From assembly GCF_000770635.1 (NCBI RefSeq), contig NZ_AVBF01000001.1, forward strand, positions 124,001 through 188,000: a stretch of 64,000 bases of DNA, given 5' to 3'. Within the stretch, counting starts at the first letter, position 1, and every line of letters starts with the position of its first letter. Shown piece by piece: positions 34,109-43,460 of the stretch. Made by a program: the position numbers and the translations under genes. This DNA comes from Pontibacillus yanchengensis Y32. Its GTDB lineage: Bacteria > Bacillota > Bacilli > Bacillales > BH030062. Under the pieces are notes generated by a model, which saw only the letters and a list, made by a program, of their open reading frames with translations, was not told where the DNA came from and did no database searches.

Positions 34109-34187
34109 AGTGACTCATCCTTTCAAATTGATTGTGATGTTGCTATTTTATCATAGATTTTGAGGGGGGATGCTTGGCATGATTCCC

Positions 34188-34303
34188 GGATTCGGAGCAA
34201 TTTTTTTGATTTGCGAGCAAAATTTTAGATTTCAGAGCAAAATCCGGAATTTCCGAGCATAATTTCAAATTTGCGATCATTTTTTAAAATTTCCGAGCAA
34301 ATG
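34188..34303. repeat. Family E tandem array, 20-nt period (left of the NERD gene)
   Basis: Six units with the core TTYSNGAGCA recur at exactly 20-nt steps (GAGCA or GATCA at 34195, 34215, 34235, 34255, 34275, 34295). AT tracts lie between cores. The fifth unit carries GCGATCA. Confidence 0.9.
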
Positions 34304-34323
34304 CCCAATAGAACATTCTGCCT

Positions 34324-35295
34324 CTAAAGTAAACTTTCAAGTGAATATCGACTACCTTTATTTTCGCCAATCTTAACTACATCCAATTTGGATAAGATGT
34401 GTTTGGCCGTGTGGCGAGAATTGATCATAAGAAAATCACGAAGTTGGGGGTTATTAATGCTCGAATCTATCAAGAGAGCAAAATCTCTTAACGCTTGAAT
34501 ATGCTCATTAGTTGATAGGTGGGAACAGCTGGGGCATACCCATTTTGAGTGGATACGTTTCATAGATAGATGCCCGCATTCATTGCAAAAAAGACCTTTT
34601 TGAAGGTGATCTGGCTTTAATTGATGAAGTGTTAATATATCTGGCGAGTATTCCTGATGATGCAGAAGTAGTTCATCGCTAAGTTGAAATAGGGAAGAGG
34701 AAGTCAGATGTGATGTAGGATACTTTTGTTGGAGGTAACTAATCTTATGAGGGAGAGTCTCAATTCTAATAACATTACTTGTAGCATTTGAGTGTGTGTC
34801 GGAAGCTTTTAAGACGGAATAACGATTCGCGCTCACCACCAGGGTTTCTATAGGAAGAACGGGGTAGTTATGTTCAAATAGCCATTGCTTAAATTTCGCT
34901 TTTTGCGCTTCCACTTGTTGAATAGGGTCAGGTAGTGCTGATTCATTAGCTTCATTGGTACGAATGACTTGCTGAAATCGATCATCAAAAAATAGGGTAC
35001 CTGAAATGTTTTTAACTTCGATGATTAACATAAAAGAGGGAGTTACTAGTAAAGAATCCATCTGAAAGTATTTGTTGTAAGAAAGTTTGAGGCGTAAGTC
35101 GAAAAAGAGGTGGAAGGTTCCTTCCGTGAAGGATAGGGGATAGTGAAGGGCTTTCTCACCTGCGTAACCAGCTGCAAAGGTGCGATGCTTCTCCTTGATT
35201 TCTACCCATTTAGGATGACTTTGTGGCAACCGCCTAGTTAGAGCCTCTAGTTTCCTTAAATATATAGGCTGCGTGCTGTTATCTTTAACAATCAT
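34324..35295 (-). CDS. NERD-domain protein with zinc ribbon
   Basis: 323 aa, ATG behind AAAGGAG. The NERD (nuclease-related) domain spans about 35-150: GYAGEKAL, YFQMDSLLVTPSFMLIIEVKN (restriction-endonuclease-like Asp and E-x-K), then QVEAQKAKFKQWL. A CNECGHL ... CPSCSHL zinc ribbon is at about 238-260, followed by a winged-helix-like tail. A DNA-processing role is likely but unproven for the family. It stands alone and is bracketed by two family E arrays. Confidence 0.85.
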   Translation of the reverse strand: MIVKDNSTQPIYLRKLEALTRRLPQSHPKWVEIKEKHRTFAAGYAGEKALHYPLSFTEGTFHLFFDLRLKLSYNKYFQMDSLLVTPSFMLIIEVKNISGTLFFDDRFQQVIRTNEANESALPDPIQQVEAQKAKFKQWLFEHNYPVLPIETLVVSANRYSVLKASDTHSNATSNVIRIETLPHKISYLQQKYPTSHLTSSSLFQLSDELLLHHQEYSPDILTLHQLKPDHLQKGLFCNECGHLSMKRIHSKWVCPSCSHLSTNEHIQALRDFALLIDSSINNPQLRDFLMINSRHTAKHILSKLDVVKIGENKGSRYSLESLL

Positions 35296-35349
35296 ATCAA
35301 TCTCCTTTCTGCTGATATAATACTATTAGACATTTACAGGTGGATTCCT

Positions 35350-35480
35350 TGTTTCGGAGCAAATTTTTTTATTTCAGAGCATAATTCGAGATTTCGGAGC
35401 AAATTTTGAAAAATCAGAGCAAAATTTGAAATTTGCGATCATAATTTCAAATTTCCGAGCAAACACCGATTTCCGAGCTC
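35350..35480. repeat. Family E tandem array, 20-nt period (right of the NERD gene)
   Basis: Cores at 35357, 35377, 35397, 35417, 35437, 35457 and 35475 (20-nt steps, last 18), same orientation as the left array. The GCGATCA variant unit is again followed by TTTCCGAGCAAA, so the two arrays look like copies of one another. Confidence 0.9.
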
Positions 35481-35525
35481 CGCACTCCAGCAAAATAGTG
35501 CCAGGATCGACCACCCCCCCCACCC

Positions 35526-35554
35526 ACACAAAAACCAGGGCCTCCCAGCCCTGG
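35526..35554 (-). terminator. Terminator of the dpp-ykf operon
   Basis: Minus strand AGCCAGGGCTGGGAGGCCCTGGTTTTTG-type hairpin: arms CCAGGGC / GCCCTGG with T-run. Confidence 0.82.
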
Positions 35555-35566
35555 CTCTCCACCACA

Positions 35567-36592
35567 CTAACGAATATTCACCTTAACCCCGCCAGAGCCC
35601 TGCGCACTCGACGGCGAATCATCGATCTCATCATTATACAAATGACAAGCAACATAGTGACCCTTGCCAATCTCCTGCCATTTCGGCGTTACCTCAGCAC
35701 AGGCCTCCATAGCCATAGGGCAGCGGGTGCGGAAGACGCAGCCGCTTGGTGGGTTGATGGGGCTTGGTATTTCGCCTTCGATTACGATTTGTTCTCGCTC
35801 GTCCTCGACGTCTGGGTCTGGAATTGGGATTGCAGACAGCAGGGCGCGGGTGTATGGGTGGAGCGGGTTATTATAAAGCTCCTCGCTTTCTGTGAGCTCG
35901 ACCATGTGGCCCAGGTACATGACGCCGATGCGGTCCGATATGTGCTGCACCATCGATAGGTCATGGGCTATGAACAGGTAGGTGAGCTCTTTTTCCTGCT
36001 GTAATTTTTCCATCAAATTCACAACTTGCGCTTGTACCGATACGTCCAGCGCAGAAATCGGTTCGTCTGCGATAATGATATCAGGGTCCAATGCGAGCGC
36101 ACGCGCGATACCGATACGCTGGCGCTGTCCGCCGCTGAATTCGTGAGGGTAGCGGTTGGCGTGGTCGCGGTTCAGCCCGACTTCTTCTAGTAGCGCGTAA
36201 ACGCGGTCTAGCTTCTCTTTTTCGTTGGAGAACATTTTGTGAATCTCCATTGGCTCTGAGATGATTTCTTTTACTGTAGAGCGTGGATTCAAGGATGCGT
36301 ATGGATCTTGGAAAATCATCTGCATCTGACGGTTCAAAGCGAATTTTTCCTTGTTGTTCATTTTATGAACGTCATCGCCTTTATAAAAAACTTCGCCTTC
36401 CGTCGCGTTATATAATCCCATAATGGTACGACCTGTCGTGGATTTACCGCAACCTGATTCGCCTACAAGGCCAAATGTTTCGCCTTTATACACTTCAAAA
36501 CTGACATCATCGACAGCCTTCAAATCCTGGCCTTTGCCGAGGCGAAAGTATTTCTTCAAGTTTTTCACTTGTAGGGCGACTTCGTTTTTCAT
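35567..36592 (-). CDS. ykfD: Oligopeptide/murein-peptide ABC transporter ATPase (YkfD, OppF-like)
   Basis: 341 aa from ATG 36592 behind GGGAGG; it overlaps the end of ykfC by 4 nt. Walker [10 protein letters not shown], signature [16 protein letters not shown], Walker B IIADEP, and the oligopeptide C-terminal extension with a cysteine cluster ([15 protein letters not shown]). It supplies the second ATPase for the DppBC permease, with DppD. The last gene of the operon, as in B. subtilis. Confidence 0.93.
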   Translation of the reverse strand: MKNEVALQVKNLKKYFRLGKGQDLKAVDDVSFEVYKGETFGLVGESGCGKSTTGRTIMGLYNATEGEVFYKGDDVHKMNNKEKFALNRQMQMIFQDPYASLNPRSTVKEIISEPMEIHKMFSNEKEKLDRVYALLEEVGLNRDHANRYPHEFSGGQRQRIGIARALALDPDIIIADEPISALDVSVQAQVVNLMEKLQQEKELTYLFIAHDLSMVQHISDRIGVMYLGHMVELTESEELYNNPLHPYTRALLSAIPIPDPDVEDEREQIVIEGEIPSPINPPSGCVFRTRCPMAMEACAEVTPKWQEIGKGHYVACHLYNDEIDDSPSSAQGSGGVKVNIR

Positions 36593-37515
36593 GATGATTC
36601 CTCCCAAAAGCGGCGGGCCGCGCAAAGCTCTTTTTCATAGTAAGTGCCTGCTAGATCAATTACTTCCACGCTTCTGCCGGTTTTCGGTGCATGGAGCATT
36701 TTGCCGTCTCCGTAGTAAATCCCAACGTGATGGACGGCGCCTTTTCCTTCTTCATAGGCAAAATAAATCAGGTCACCTGGCTGCATTTCATCTAACGGAA
36801 TATCCTTTCCGCGATTGACCTGGTCGGATGCATCACGCGGAATTTCGTAGCCATTTGCTTTGAGCATGTTGTAGCTAAAGCCTGAGCAATCATAGCCATA
36901 GGAGCTCATGCCGCCCCAAAAATAAGGAAGGTCGATGAATTTTTCTCCAGCTGCGACAATATCTAAGCCAGTTCCTTTAGGTATCTCATCGCGAGAAATG
37001 TACACTTCCACATCTGTTTCTGGTAAAAAACCATCTCCATTTGGTGTGTGTACCTTCACGAAGCCATCCTTTATATCGAGATAAGGGAGGATGGTTAGGT
37101 AACTCAACTCAAATAGTGCTTCTTTTTCTAAATTATATAATGTCGTGGAAGGCACCGTAACGAGTGCTACAGGACCTGCATCCCAGTGGTCATCATCGAT
37201 TTCTTTCAGTTGTGCGCTTGGGACCCAGCCAGGGTAGCCGCGTTGGTCTTTTTTCGATGGCTGGTGTAGAGCAATGATGTGAGACCAGCCGTCTTTTTCC
37301 TCGAGCAAAAGAACTTCCTCTCCGTATAGTAGCTGAGATTGTACGAGGTTATCGTCACATAATGCCACGCGTGGTTCGTACGTCATCGCGTCATACCATT
37401 CCTTTAATTTTAAAGGGTTCGTTAGTCCAGGTTGGTCGATTTCTCGGGCTGAGGTGGGGGAGGTCCATACCGTTGCAACGGGAACCTGCACCACCCAAGT
37501 TGTGTTCGCAGTCAT
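36589..37515 (-). CDS. ykfC: NlpC/P60 gamma-D-glutamyl-L-Xaa dipeptidyl-peptidase (YkfC)
   Basis: 308 aa, no signal peptide, so a cytosolic recycling enzyme. Two SH3-like N-terminal parts (about 1-190) and the NlpC/P60 catalytic domain (about 190-305) with Cys in [10 protein letters not shown], His in [12 protein letters not shown] and a third polar residue near LHAPKTG. It releases L-Ala-gamma-D-Glu from imported murein peptides, which feeds YkfB. Confidence 0.93.
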   Translation of the reverse strand: MTANTTWVVQVPVATVWTSPTSAREIDQPGLTNPLKLKEWYDAMTYEPRVALCDDNLVQSQLLYGEEVLLLEEKDGWSHIIALHQPSKKDQRGYPGWVPSAQLKEIDDDHWDAGPVALVTVPSTTLYNLEKEALFELSYLTILPYLDIKDGFVKVHTPNGDGFLPETDVEVYISRDEIPKGTGLDIVAAGEKFIDLPYFWGGMSSYGYDCSGFSYNMLKANGYEIPRDASDQVNRGKDIPLDEMQPGDLIYFAYEEGKGAVHHVGIYYGDGKMLHAPKTGRSVEVIDLAGTYYEKELCAARRFWEESS

Positions 37516-37534
37516 ACAATCGTCTCCTTATTGG

Positions 37535-38620
37535 TTAATTTTCGTAATATACGTGCTCGATGCCTAGTCCTGCTCCTTCTGAAAAGGAAATATGGCGGCC
37601 GTCATAGTTGATACCACCATCTATTAAGTCCTTACTCAACATCAGAGGTGCGTCAAAATCAACACGTGTGATGTTGCGTTGGCTCGCTGCAAAATGGGCT
37701 GCTGCTGTAACGCCAAGCTTGGTTTCAATCATGCTGCCGACCATACATGCTACGCCAAAACTTTCGGCCAGCTTATTGATTTGCATAGCGCGGTGAATAC
37801 CGCCCGCTTTCATTAATTTAATGTTCAAAAGATCCGCGCTTCTGGTAGTGAGAACGCGTCGGGCATCGTCTGGTGAAAAGATACTCTCATCGGCCATAAT
37901 CAGCGTATTGGTATTATCCGTTACCTGCTTCAGCCCTTCTATGTCATGTGCTTTTACGGGCTGCTCCACCAGTTCCACGTTTAAAAAAAGCTCTTCCATA
38001 CGCCGTATCGCATAAATGGCTTCTTTTGCGGTCCAGCCTTGGTTGGCATCGAGGCGGATAGTAGCTTCTGAGCCGATTTCGTTGCGTATCGCTTGAATGC
38101 GGGCGATATCGGTTTCAATATCGTTTTTACCTACCTTGATTTTCAGCACGTTGAAACCATTTTGTATGTATTCCGCTGCATCCTCTGCCATCTCTTCAGG
38201 ACTGTTCACACTAACGGTGTAGTCTGTTTCCAAGGAGCTCGAGCTTCCGCCTAACAATTGAAAGAGAGGGAGGCCACATTTTTGCGCAAAGCAGTCGTGT
38301 AGCGCTATATCGATAGCCGCTTTGGCACTGGTGTTGCCCACCGTTGCCTTATGTAACGTATGAAAAACGTTCTCTCGCTCAAGCAGTGTCATGCCAAGTA
38401 TAGCGGGCTTCAGTATATGCTCAATCGTTTCCTTGATGCTAAAAAGACTCTCGCCCGTTATGACGTGGGTGGGAGGTGCTTCTCCCCAACCAACGGTGCC
38501 ATCGTCGCACGTTACTTTTACATAGATAGATTCTGCAACAGTAACCGTGCGAAGTGCCGTTTTAAATGGCTTGTTTAATGGAATCGCCACGGGATACGTT
38601 TCAATCGACTCGATCTTCAT
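37535..38620 (-). CDS. ykfB: L-Ala-D/L-Glu epimerase (YkfB)
   Basis: 361 aa. Second of two in-frame ATGs chosen (38620): AAAGG is nine bases before it and overlaps the first (38629). Enolase superfamily: KxK pair (LKIKVGK), metal ligands in DANQGW, ELVEQP and ADESIF, and a C-terminal catalytic Lys in NIKLMKAGG. It converts the D-Glu in L-Ala-D-Glu to L-Glu so that ordinary peptidases can cleave it. Confidence 0.93.
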   Translation of the reverse strand: MKIESIETYPVAIPLNKPFKTALRTVTVAESIYVKVTCDDGTVGWGEAPPTHVITGESLFSIKETIEHILKPAILGMTLLERENVFHTLHKATVGNTSAKAAIDIALHDCFAQKCGLPLFQLLGGSSSSLETDYTVSVNSPEEMAEDAAEYIQNGFNVLKIKVGKNDIETDIARIQAIRNEIGSEATIRLDANQGWTAKEAIYAIRRMEELFLNVELVEQPVKAHDIEGLKQVTDNTNTLIMADESIFSPDDARRVLTTRSADLLNIKLMKAGGIHRAMQINKLAESFGVACMVGSMIETKLGVTAAAHFAASQRNITRVDFDAPLMLSKDLIDGGINYDGRHISFSEGAGLGIEHVYYEN

Positions 38621-38633
38621 AGTTGTCATCCTT

Positions 38634-39557
38634 TCATTTTACTCCAGGTGTGATATGGAGCGATTTGCTGTGGCTTGATAGACTGGCTGTAGCGCCTAGC
38701 GGTACAGCGAAATGTGGGAAGCAATGTCCAATTTTGAAGCCGGAAAGAACCGGTTTATGTAAATCAGCAAAATAATGCTCCAACACTTTGGAAAGTGGAA
38801 TCGCTGCATCCTGTTCTTTCGGCTCCGCCTTGCTAAAATCTCCAACGATAATACCGGCTGCATCATGTAATTTACCGGCTTGCCTCAACTGATTCAAAAA
38901 AGAATCAACCCGGTATGGTTCCTCGCCAATATCCTCGATAAGAAGCATTTTTTCAGCTGTGTCAATTTCGTATTCCGTACCAATAGATGTAACGAGTAAC
39001 GACAAATTCCCGCCAACAATTTCGCCAGTGGCTTCTCCTTCAGAGAGCACAGTAAGTGGGGAAATACCTTCATCATATGTAAGAGAGGTTGGCTCAAATA
39101 GTTGCTGGAACATCTCGCGTGACAGCGTGTCGAAATCCTCCTTTCCAATATCCGAGCTTAGCATTGGCCCATGAAACGTAACGAGGTTAGCTTTTTGTCG
39201 AAAGGCCGTATGAAGATACGTAATATCGCTATATCCCCAGAATATTTTCGGATTATCACGAATCAAATCGAAATTTATTTCCGAGGAAATACGACTTGTT
39301 CCGTACCCGCCACCAGCACAAATAATGCCAGCAATATCAGGATTCTTGAACATATCATGAAGATCTTCCAGCCGTTCCTCGTCTGTTCCTGCTAAATAGC
39401 CATTTTTCTCGGACACATATTTCCCGAGCTGTACATTCAGCCCGAGCTCCTCCTGCAAAAAGGGGAGAGCTTTTTCTAGATATTCTTGGTTAGGATGACT
39501 TGCTGGTGCAATCACGCCAACTGTGTCACCAGCTCGTAATCGATTAGGTAGAATCAT
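38634..39557 (-). CDS. ykfA: LD-carboxypeptidase, S66 family (YkfA)
   Basis: 307 aa, no signal peptide. S66 marks: FHGPM, the nucleophile Ser in GYSDITYLH, the Glu in LLIEDIGEEPYRVD and the His in GHCFPHFAVPLG. It removes D-Ala from imported murein tetrapeptides in the cytosol. Starts the ykf half of the operon after a 287-nt gap from dppE that contains a stem-loop and a family D remnant. Confidence 0.93.
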   Translation of the reverse strand: MILPNRLRAGDTVGVIAPASHPNQEYLEKALPFLQEELGLNVQLGKYVSEKNGYLAGTDEERLEDLHDMFKNPDIAGIICAGGGYGTSRISSEINFDLIRDNPKIFWGYSDITYLHTAFRQKANLVTFHGPMLSSDIGKEDFDTLSREMFQQLFEPTSLTYDEGISPLTVLSEGEATGEIVGGNLSLLVTSIGTEYEIDTAEKMLLIEDIGEEPYRVDSFLNQLRQAGKLHDAAGIIVGDFSKAEPKEQDAAIPLSKVLEHYFADLHKPVLSGFKIGHCFPHFAVPLGATASLSSHSKSLHITPGVK

Positions 39558-39599
39558 TTAGGTGCCTCCTTTATATGTATAGAGGTGGTGCACTAGCTT

Positions 39600-39735
39600 A
39601 AATCAGAGTCGCCGATAGATTAACCAATGAGAGTCGCTAATATTACCCGATATCGCTCCCCGCCAGGCCACGCCCACCAGGATTTCCAACCATATCGCCC
39701 CTCGACACAGTCGATACACTGCGCTGAAAAGGGCG
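39600..39735. repeat. Family D remnant (21/42-nt period)
   Basis: TATCGC cores at 39651 and 39693, 42 nt apart, with a half unit between. Diverged AGAGTCGC copies at 39605 and 39630. It lies in the dppE-ykfA gap. Confidence 0.6.
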
Positions 39736-39768
39736 GGGGATAAGGGTCGAGCTCACCAACTCCACTCT

Positions 39769-39815
39769 GAAAAAAGAGGACTGCTCACACACACGAACGT
39801 GTGCATGAGAGCCCT
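39769..39815 (-). terminator. Stem-loop with T-run between dppE and ykfA
   Basis: Minus strand GCTCTCATGCACAC-GTTC-GTGTGTGTGAGC and then CTCTTTTTT. It should reduce read-through from dpp into ykf (partial terminator). Confidence 0.7.
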
Positions 39816-39844
39816 TTGATTTCATCATTATGCGAGCGTGTAGA

Positions 39845-41479
39845 TTATTCCTTATCCGCCCATTTAAGCTCAAGGAAGCCTACTGGGTGGCGTACGACGT
39901 CTTTTACGTCAGGTTTTTGTAGTACTACTTGGTTGTAGTAGTGGATTGGGAAGATTGGCATTTCTTCGAATAGTACTTTTTCTGCTTCGTACATGTATTC
40001 CCAGCGTTTTTCGTCATTTGTTTCGTTTTTGGCTTTTTCGATTAGGTTGTCGTATTCTTCGTTGGACCAGCCTGTACGGTTCATCGTAGAGTCGGTTACG
40101 AAGCTTTCTAGGAAGTTAACTGGGTCTGCGTAGTCAGCTAGGAATGAGCTACGAGATAGTTGGTGTTTCAGGTCTTTTTGATTTTGAAGGAACACGTTCC
40201 ATTCTGCGTTCGCTAGTTCGATATCAACACCAAGGTTCTTTTTGTACATTTGTTGCATTGTTTCAGCGATGGCTTTGTGAGATTCGCTTGTGTTGTAGTT
40301 TAGCGTTACAGCTGGAAGCTCATCATAGCCTTCTTCTTTCATACCTTCTTCAAGCAGTTGCTTCGCTTTTTCTGGGTCTGGCTCGACCATTTTTCCGTTG
40401 TGTTCGCGGAAATCTTCACCAGATGGACTTGTGAAGCCAGGAGAGACGAAACCATATGCTGCTTCTTCTTTATTCTTCGTTACATAATCAACGATTTCCT
40501 TCTGATTGATAGCAAGCGCAAAAGCTTTACGAATCTTTTTGTTTTGGAATGGTTCTTTATTAACGTTGAAACGATAGAAATACGTTCCGGCTTGGTCTTC
40601 AATGACTGCTTCTTCACTATCCAGTAGCTGGTCTGCCATGTCAGATGGAATAGCGGATGAATCTAGGTCACCACTTTTGTACATTTGATATTCCGTATTT
40701 GGATCGTTCACCATTGCCCAGTGTACTTTATCCAGGTTCACGGTTTCTTTGTCCCAGTAGTTTTCGTTCTTCGCCATCATCATTTCGCTGTCGTGCTTCC
40801 ATTCGGTTACTTTGAATGGACCATTTCCTACGAATGTATCTGCTTCTGCGTACCATTCTGGATTGTTTTCAGCTACTTCCTTATTAACAGGGAAGAAGGC
40901 TGGGTTTGCTGTTAGGTTAATGAAAAAGCCTGTTGGAGATGTTAGGGTTACTTTTAATTCTTTTTCACTAACAGCTTCCACCATTACATCGTCACGAGAC
41001 CCTTCACCTTTGTTATACGCTTCCGCGCCTTCAATGAAGTAGGCTAGGAAGGCTGCTGGAGAAGCAGTTTCTGGATCGACTAGGTTCTTCCACGCATATT
41101 CAAAGTCTTCCGCAGTTACATCGTCACCGTTGGACCATTTCGCGTTGTCGCGGATTTTGAATGTGTACACGGTGCCGTCTTCTGATTTCTCCCAATTTTC
41201 TGCGGTTGCTTTTTGAGGAGTATCATCTTTTCCAAGGCGAGTTAGGCCTTCCATTACGTTGTTCAAAATGTTCCAAGAGTTTGCGTCAAATCCGATTGGT
41301 GGGTTCATGGAGGTTGGCTCAACACCATTGTTCATGTATAGAACTTTTTCCTCGCTACCACCATCGCTGTTGTCGTTGCTAGAATCATTCTCTTCATTTC
41401 CTGCACTTTCGTTGGCGGTACAGGCAGCTAGTACGAGAGCTAGCATCGATGCCAATAAAATCGACAAGACTTTCTTCAT
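39845..41479 (-). CDS. dppE: Peptide-binding lipoprotein (DppE, OppA family)
   Basis: 544 aa. Lipoprotein signal with lipobox LAAC (Cys about 20), an acidic linker, then the SBP_bac_5 domain (FDANSWNILNNVMEGL, DPETASPAAFLAYF, FVGNGPFKVTEWKHD). It captures dipeptides and murein peptides outside the membrane for DppBC. Gene order and length match DppE. Confidence 0.93.
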   Translation of the reverse strand: MKKVLSILLASMLALVLAACTANESAGNEENDSSNDNSDGGSEEKVLYMNNGVEPTSMNPPIGFDANSWNILNNVMEGLTRLGKDDTPQKATAENWEKSEDGTVYTFKIRDNAKWSNGDDVTAEDFEYAWKNLVDPETASPAAFLAYFIEGAEAYNKGEGSRDDVMVEAVSEKELKVTLTSPTGFFINLTANPAFFPVNKEVAENNPEWYAEADTFVGNGPFKVTEWKHDSEMMMAKNENYWDKETVNLDKVHWAMVNDPNTEYQMYKSGDLDSSAIPSDMADQLLDSEEAVIEDQAGTYFYRFNVNKEPFQNKKIRKAFALAINQKEIVDYVTKNKEEAAYGFVSPGFTSPSGEDFREHNGKMVEPDPEKAKQLLEEGMKEEGYDELPAVTLNYNTSESHKAIAETMQQMYKKNLGVDIELANAEWNVFLQNQKDLKHQLSRSSFLADYADPVNFLESFVTDSTMNRTGWSNEEYDNLIEKAKNETNDEKRWEYMYEAEKVLFEEMPIFPIHYYNQVVLQKPDVKDVVRHPVGFLELKWADKE

Positions 41480-41500
41480 AATTGATTCCCCCTTAGTGTT

Positions 41501-42493
41501 TTATGTTGCTATATGCTGTTTTGCCCGTTCATCCTGAAGCCAGCAGTCCACCTCGTGGGTATTCGATAGCTCGGAATGAATCGGATATACTTTTCCACAC
41601 ACCTCCATGGCTTTGGGGCACCTTGCTGTGAAGGGGCAGCCCTGTGGAGGGGCGAACAAGTCGGGTGGCGTTCCGTCAATCGGAACGAGTTTCTCCTTGC
41701 GCTTATCCAAGCGCGGTACGGAGTTTAGTAACCCTTGTGTGTACGGGTGCTGTGGGGTATAGAAAATTTCTTTTCGTGTGCCCACTTCGATGACTTTACC
41801 GGCGTACATGACGGCGATACGGTCAGCGATTTTTGCGACGACGCCGAGGTCATGGGTGATTAAAATAATCGATACGCCTGTTTCCTGTTGAATCTTATTA
41901 AAAAGCTGAAGGATCTGCGCTTGAATCGTCACATCAAGGGCGGTGGTTGGTTCATCTGCAATTAAAAGCTCAGGTTCACAGATAAGTGCCATTGCAATGA
42001 CGATGCGCTGTCTCATGCCTCCGCTAAATTGGTGCGGGTATTGCTTCATGCGTTCCTCTGGGTTGGGAATGCCAACGAGGTTCAGCATGTCGATCGCTTT
42101 TGTTTTCGCTTCCTTGCTCGTTATGTTTTGGTGCTGTTTAATACCTTCTGTCAGTTGGTTTCCAATCGTTAGCGTTGGGTTTAACGCTGTCATCGGATCT
42201 TGGAAAATCATCGAGATATCTACGCCGCGAATGTCGCGAATCGCTTTTTCGCTAAGTCTCGTGAGATCTCTTCCTTTAAAATAAATCGATCCGTTGGCAA
42301 TTTTGCCAGGTGGGGAAGGAATCAGCTTCATGATGCTGTTGGCCGTAACACTCTTCCCACAGCCTGATTCACCAACAATCGCTAGCGTTTCCCCTTTATG
42401 TAAGTCAAAACTTACACCGCGTACCGCCTTTACCTCACCGCCGTATGTCTGAAAGGAAACGTGAAGGTCGTTTACTTCGAGTATTTTTTCCAT
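41501..42493 (-). CDS. dppD: Dipeptide ABC transporter ATPase (DppD)
   Basis: 330 aa. Walker [10 protein letters not shown], signature QFSGGMRQRIVIAMAL, Walker B LIADEP, H-loop LITHD and the oligopeptide-type cysteine tail (GCPFTARCPKAMEVC). It pairs with YkfD to power uptake through DppBC. Confidence 0.94.
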   Translation of the reverse strand: MEKILEVNDLHVSFQTYGGEVKAVRGVSFDLHKGETLAIVGESGCGKSVTANSIMKLIPSPPGKIANGSIYFKGRDLTRLSEKAIRDIRGVDISMIFQDPMTALNPTLTIGNQLTEGIKQHQNITSKEAKTKAIDMLNLVGIPNPEERMKQYPHQFSGGMRQRIVIAMALICEPELLIADEPTTALDVTIQAQILQLFNKIQQETGVSIILITHDLGVVAKIADRIAVMYAGKVIEVGTRKEIFYTPQHPYTQGLLNSVPRLDKRKEKLVPIDGTPPDLFAPPQGCPFTARCPKAMEVCGKVYPIHSELSNTHEVDCWLQDERAKQHIAT

Positions 42494-42498
42494 CGCTG

Positions 42499-43458
42499 CT
42501 ACCTCCTTAGCTTCGGATCCAGGGCGTCTTGAAGTCCGTCCCCTAGTACGTTAAAGGCAAACATCGTTGCCGAGATAAAGAATGCTGGGAAAAATAAGCG
42601 CCACCAGTGTCCAGATAAAATAACTCCTAGTGAGTCATTTGCCATAACACCCCAGCTTGCATAAGGAGATTGGATACCAAGTCCTAAAAAGCTTAGGAAC
42701 GCTTCTGCGAAAATGGCTGTTGGAACCGTTAAGGTCATTTGGACGATGATCGGTCCCATCGTATTCGGTAATAAATTTTTCTGGATGATTCGTTTCGTCT
42801 TAGCCCCAAACGATTGCGAGGCGAGCACGAATTCGTAATTTTTGAGCTGAAGCACTTGTCCTCTGACTATCCTGGCCATGCCGACCCAGCCGGTTACGGT
42901 TAAGGCGACGATGATGGTGGCGAGACTTGGTCCCATTACCACTAGTAATAAAATCACGACGAGTAAGTATGGTAATCCATATAAAATCTCAATAATACGC
43001 ATCATCACGCTATCCGTGCGTCCACCTTTATAGCCAGCAATACCGCCGTAAGCTACCCCGATGAAAAAATCAATCAAGGCTGCCATGATTCCGACGAATA
43101 AGGAAATCCGCGCACCGAACCACGTTCTCGTGAATACATCACGACCAAGTTTATCGGTACCGAACCAATGGTCAGAAGAAGGTGGCTTATTTTGATTGGA
43201 TAGTGTCGTCTCGCCTACGGTATGAGGGGAGAGCATTGGTCCGAAAATAGCCATGAATCCGAGCAATATCAAGAAGACGAGCCCGCCCATAGCCATTTTA
43301 TTTTTGCGAAGTCGATGCCATGCATCCTCCCAGTATGATAAAGAAGGCCGGACAACGGATTCAGCCTCGCTCGTGTCTTTTTGCTTCGGCTTAAACCAAT
43401 CATCTGGAATATCAGAAGGATTTGTTTGTTGTTCTTTTTCTTCTGTAGCTGGAAGCAC
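42499..43458 (-). CDS. dppC: Dipeptide ABC transporter permease (DppC)
   Basis: 319 aa, GTG start behind AAGGAGG. A long cytosolic N-terminus, OppC-type N-terminal helix, then the BPD_transp_1 domain with the EAA-like loop (LVLASQSFGAKTKRIIQKNL given as ASQSFGAKTKRIIQKN). About six membrane segments. Forms the channel with DppB. Confidence 0.93.
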   Translation of the reverse strand: MLPATEEKEQQTNPSDIPDDWFKPKQKDTSEAESVVRPSLSYWEDAWHRLRKNKMAMGGLVFLILLGFMAIFGPMLSPHTVGETTLSNQNKPPSSDHWFGTDKLGRDVFTRTWFGARISLFVGIMAALIDFFIGVAYGGIAGYKGGRTDSVMMRIIEILYGLPYLLVVILLLVVMGPSLATIIVALTVTGWVGMARIVRGQVLQLKNYEFVLASQSFGAKTKRIIQKNLLPNTMGPIIVQMTLTVPTAIFAEAFLSFLGLGIQSPYASWGVMANDSLGVILSGHWWRLFFPAFFISATMFAFNVLGDGLQDALDPKLRR

Positions 43459-43460
43459 CT

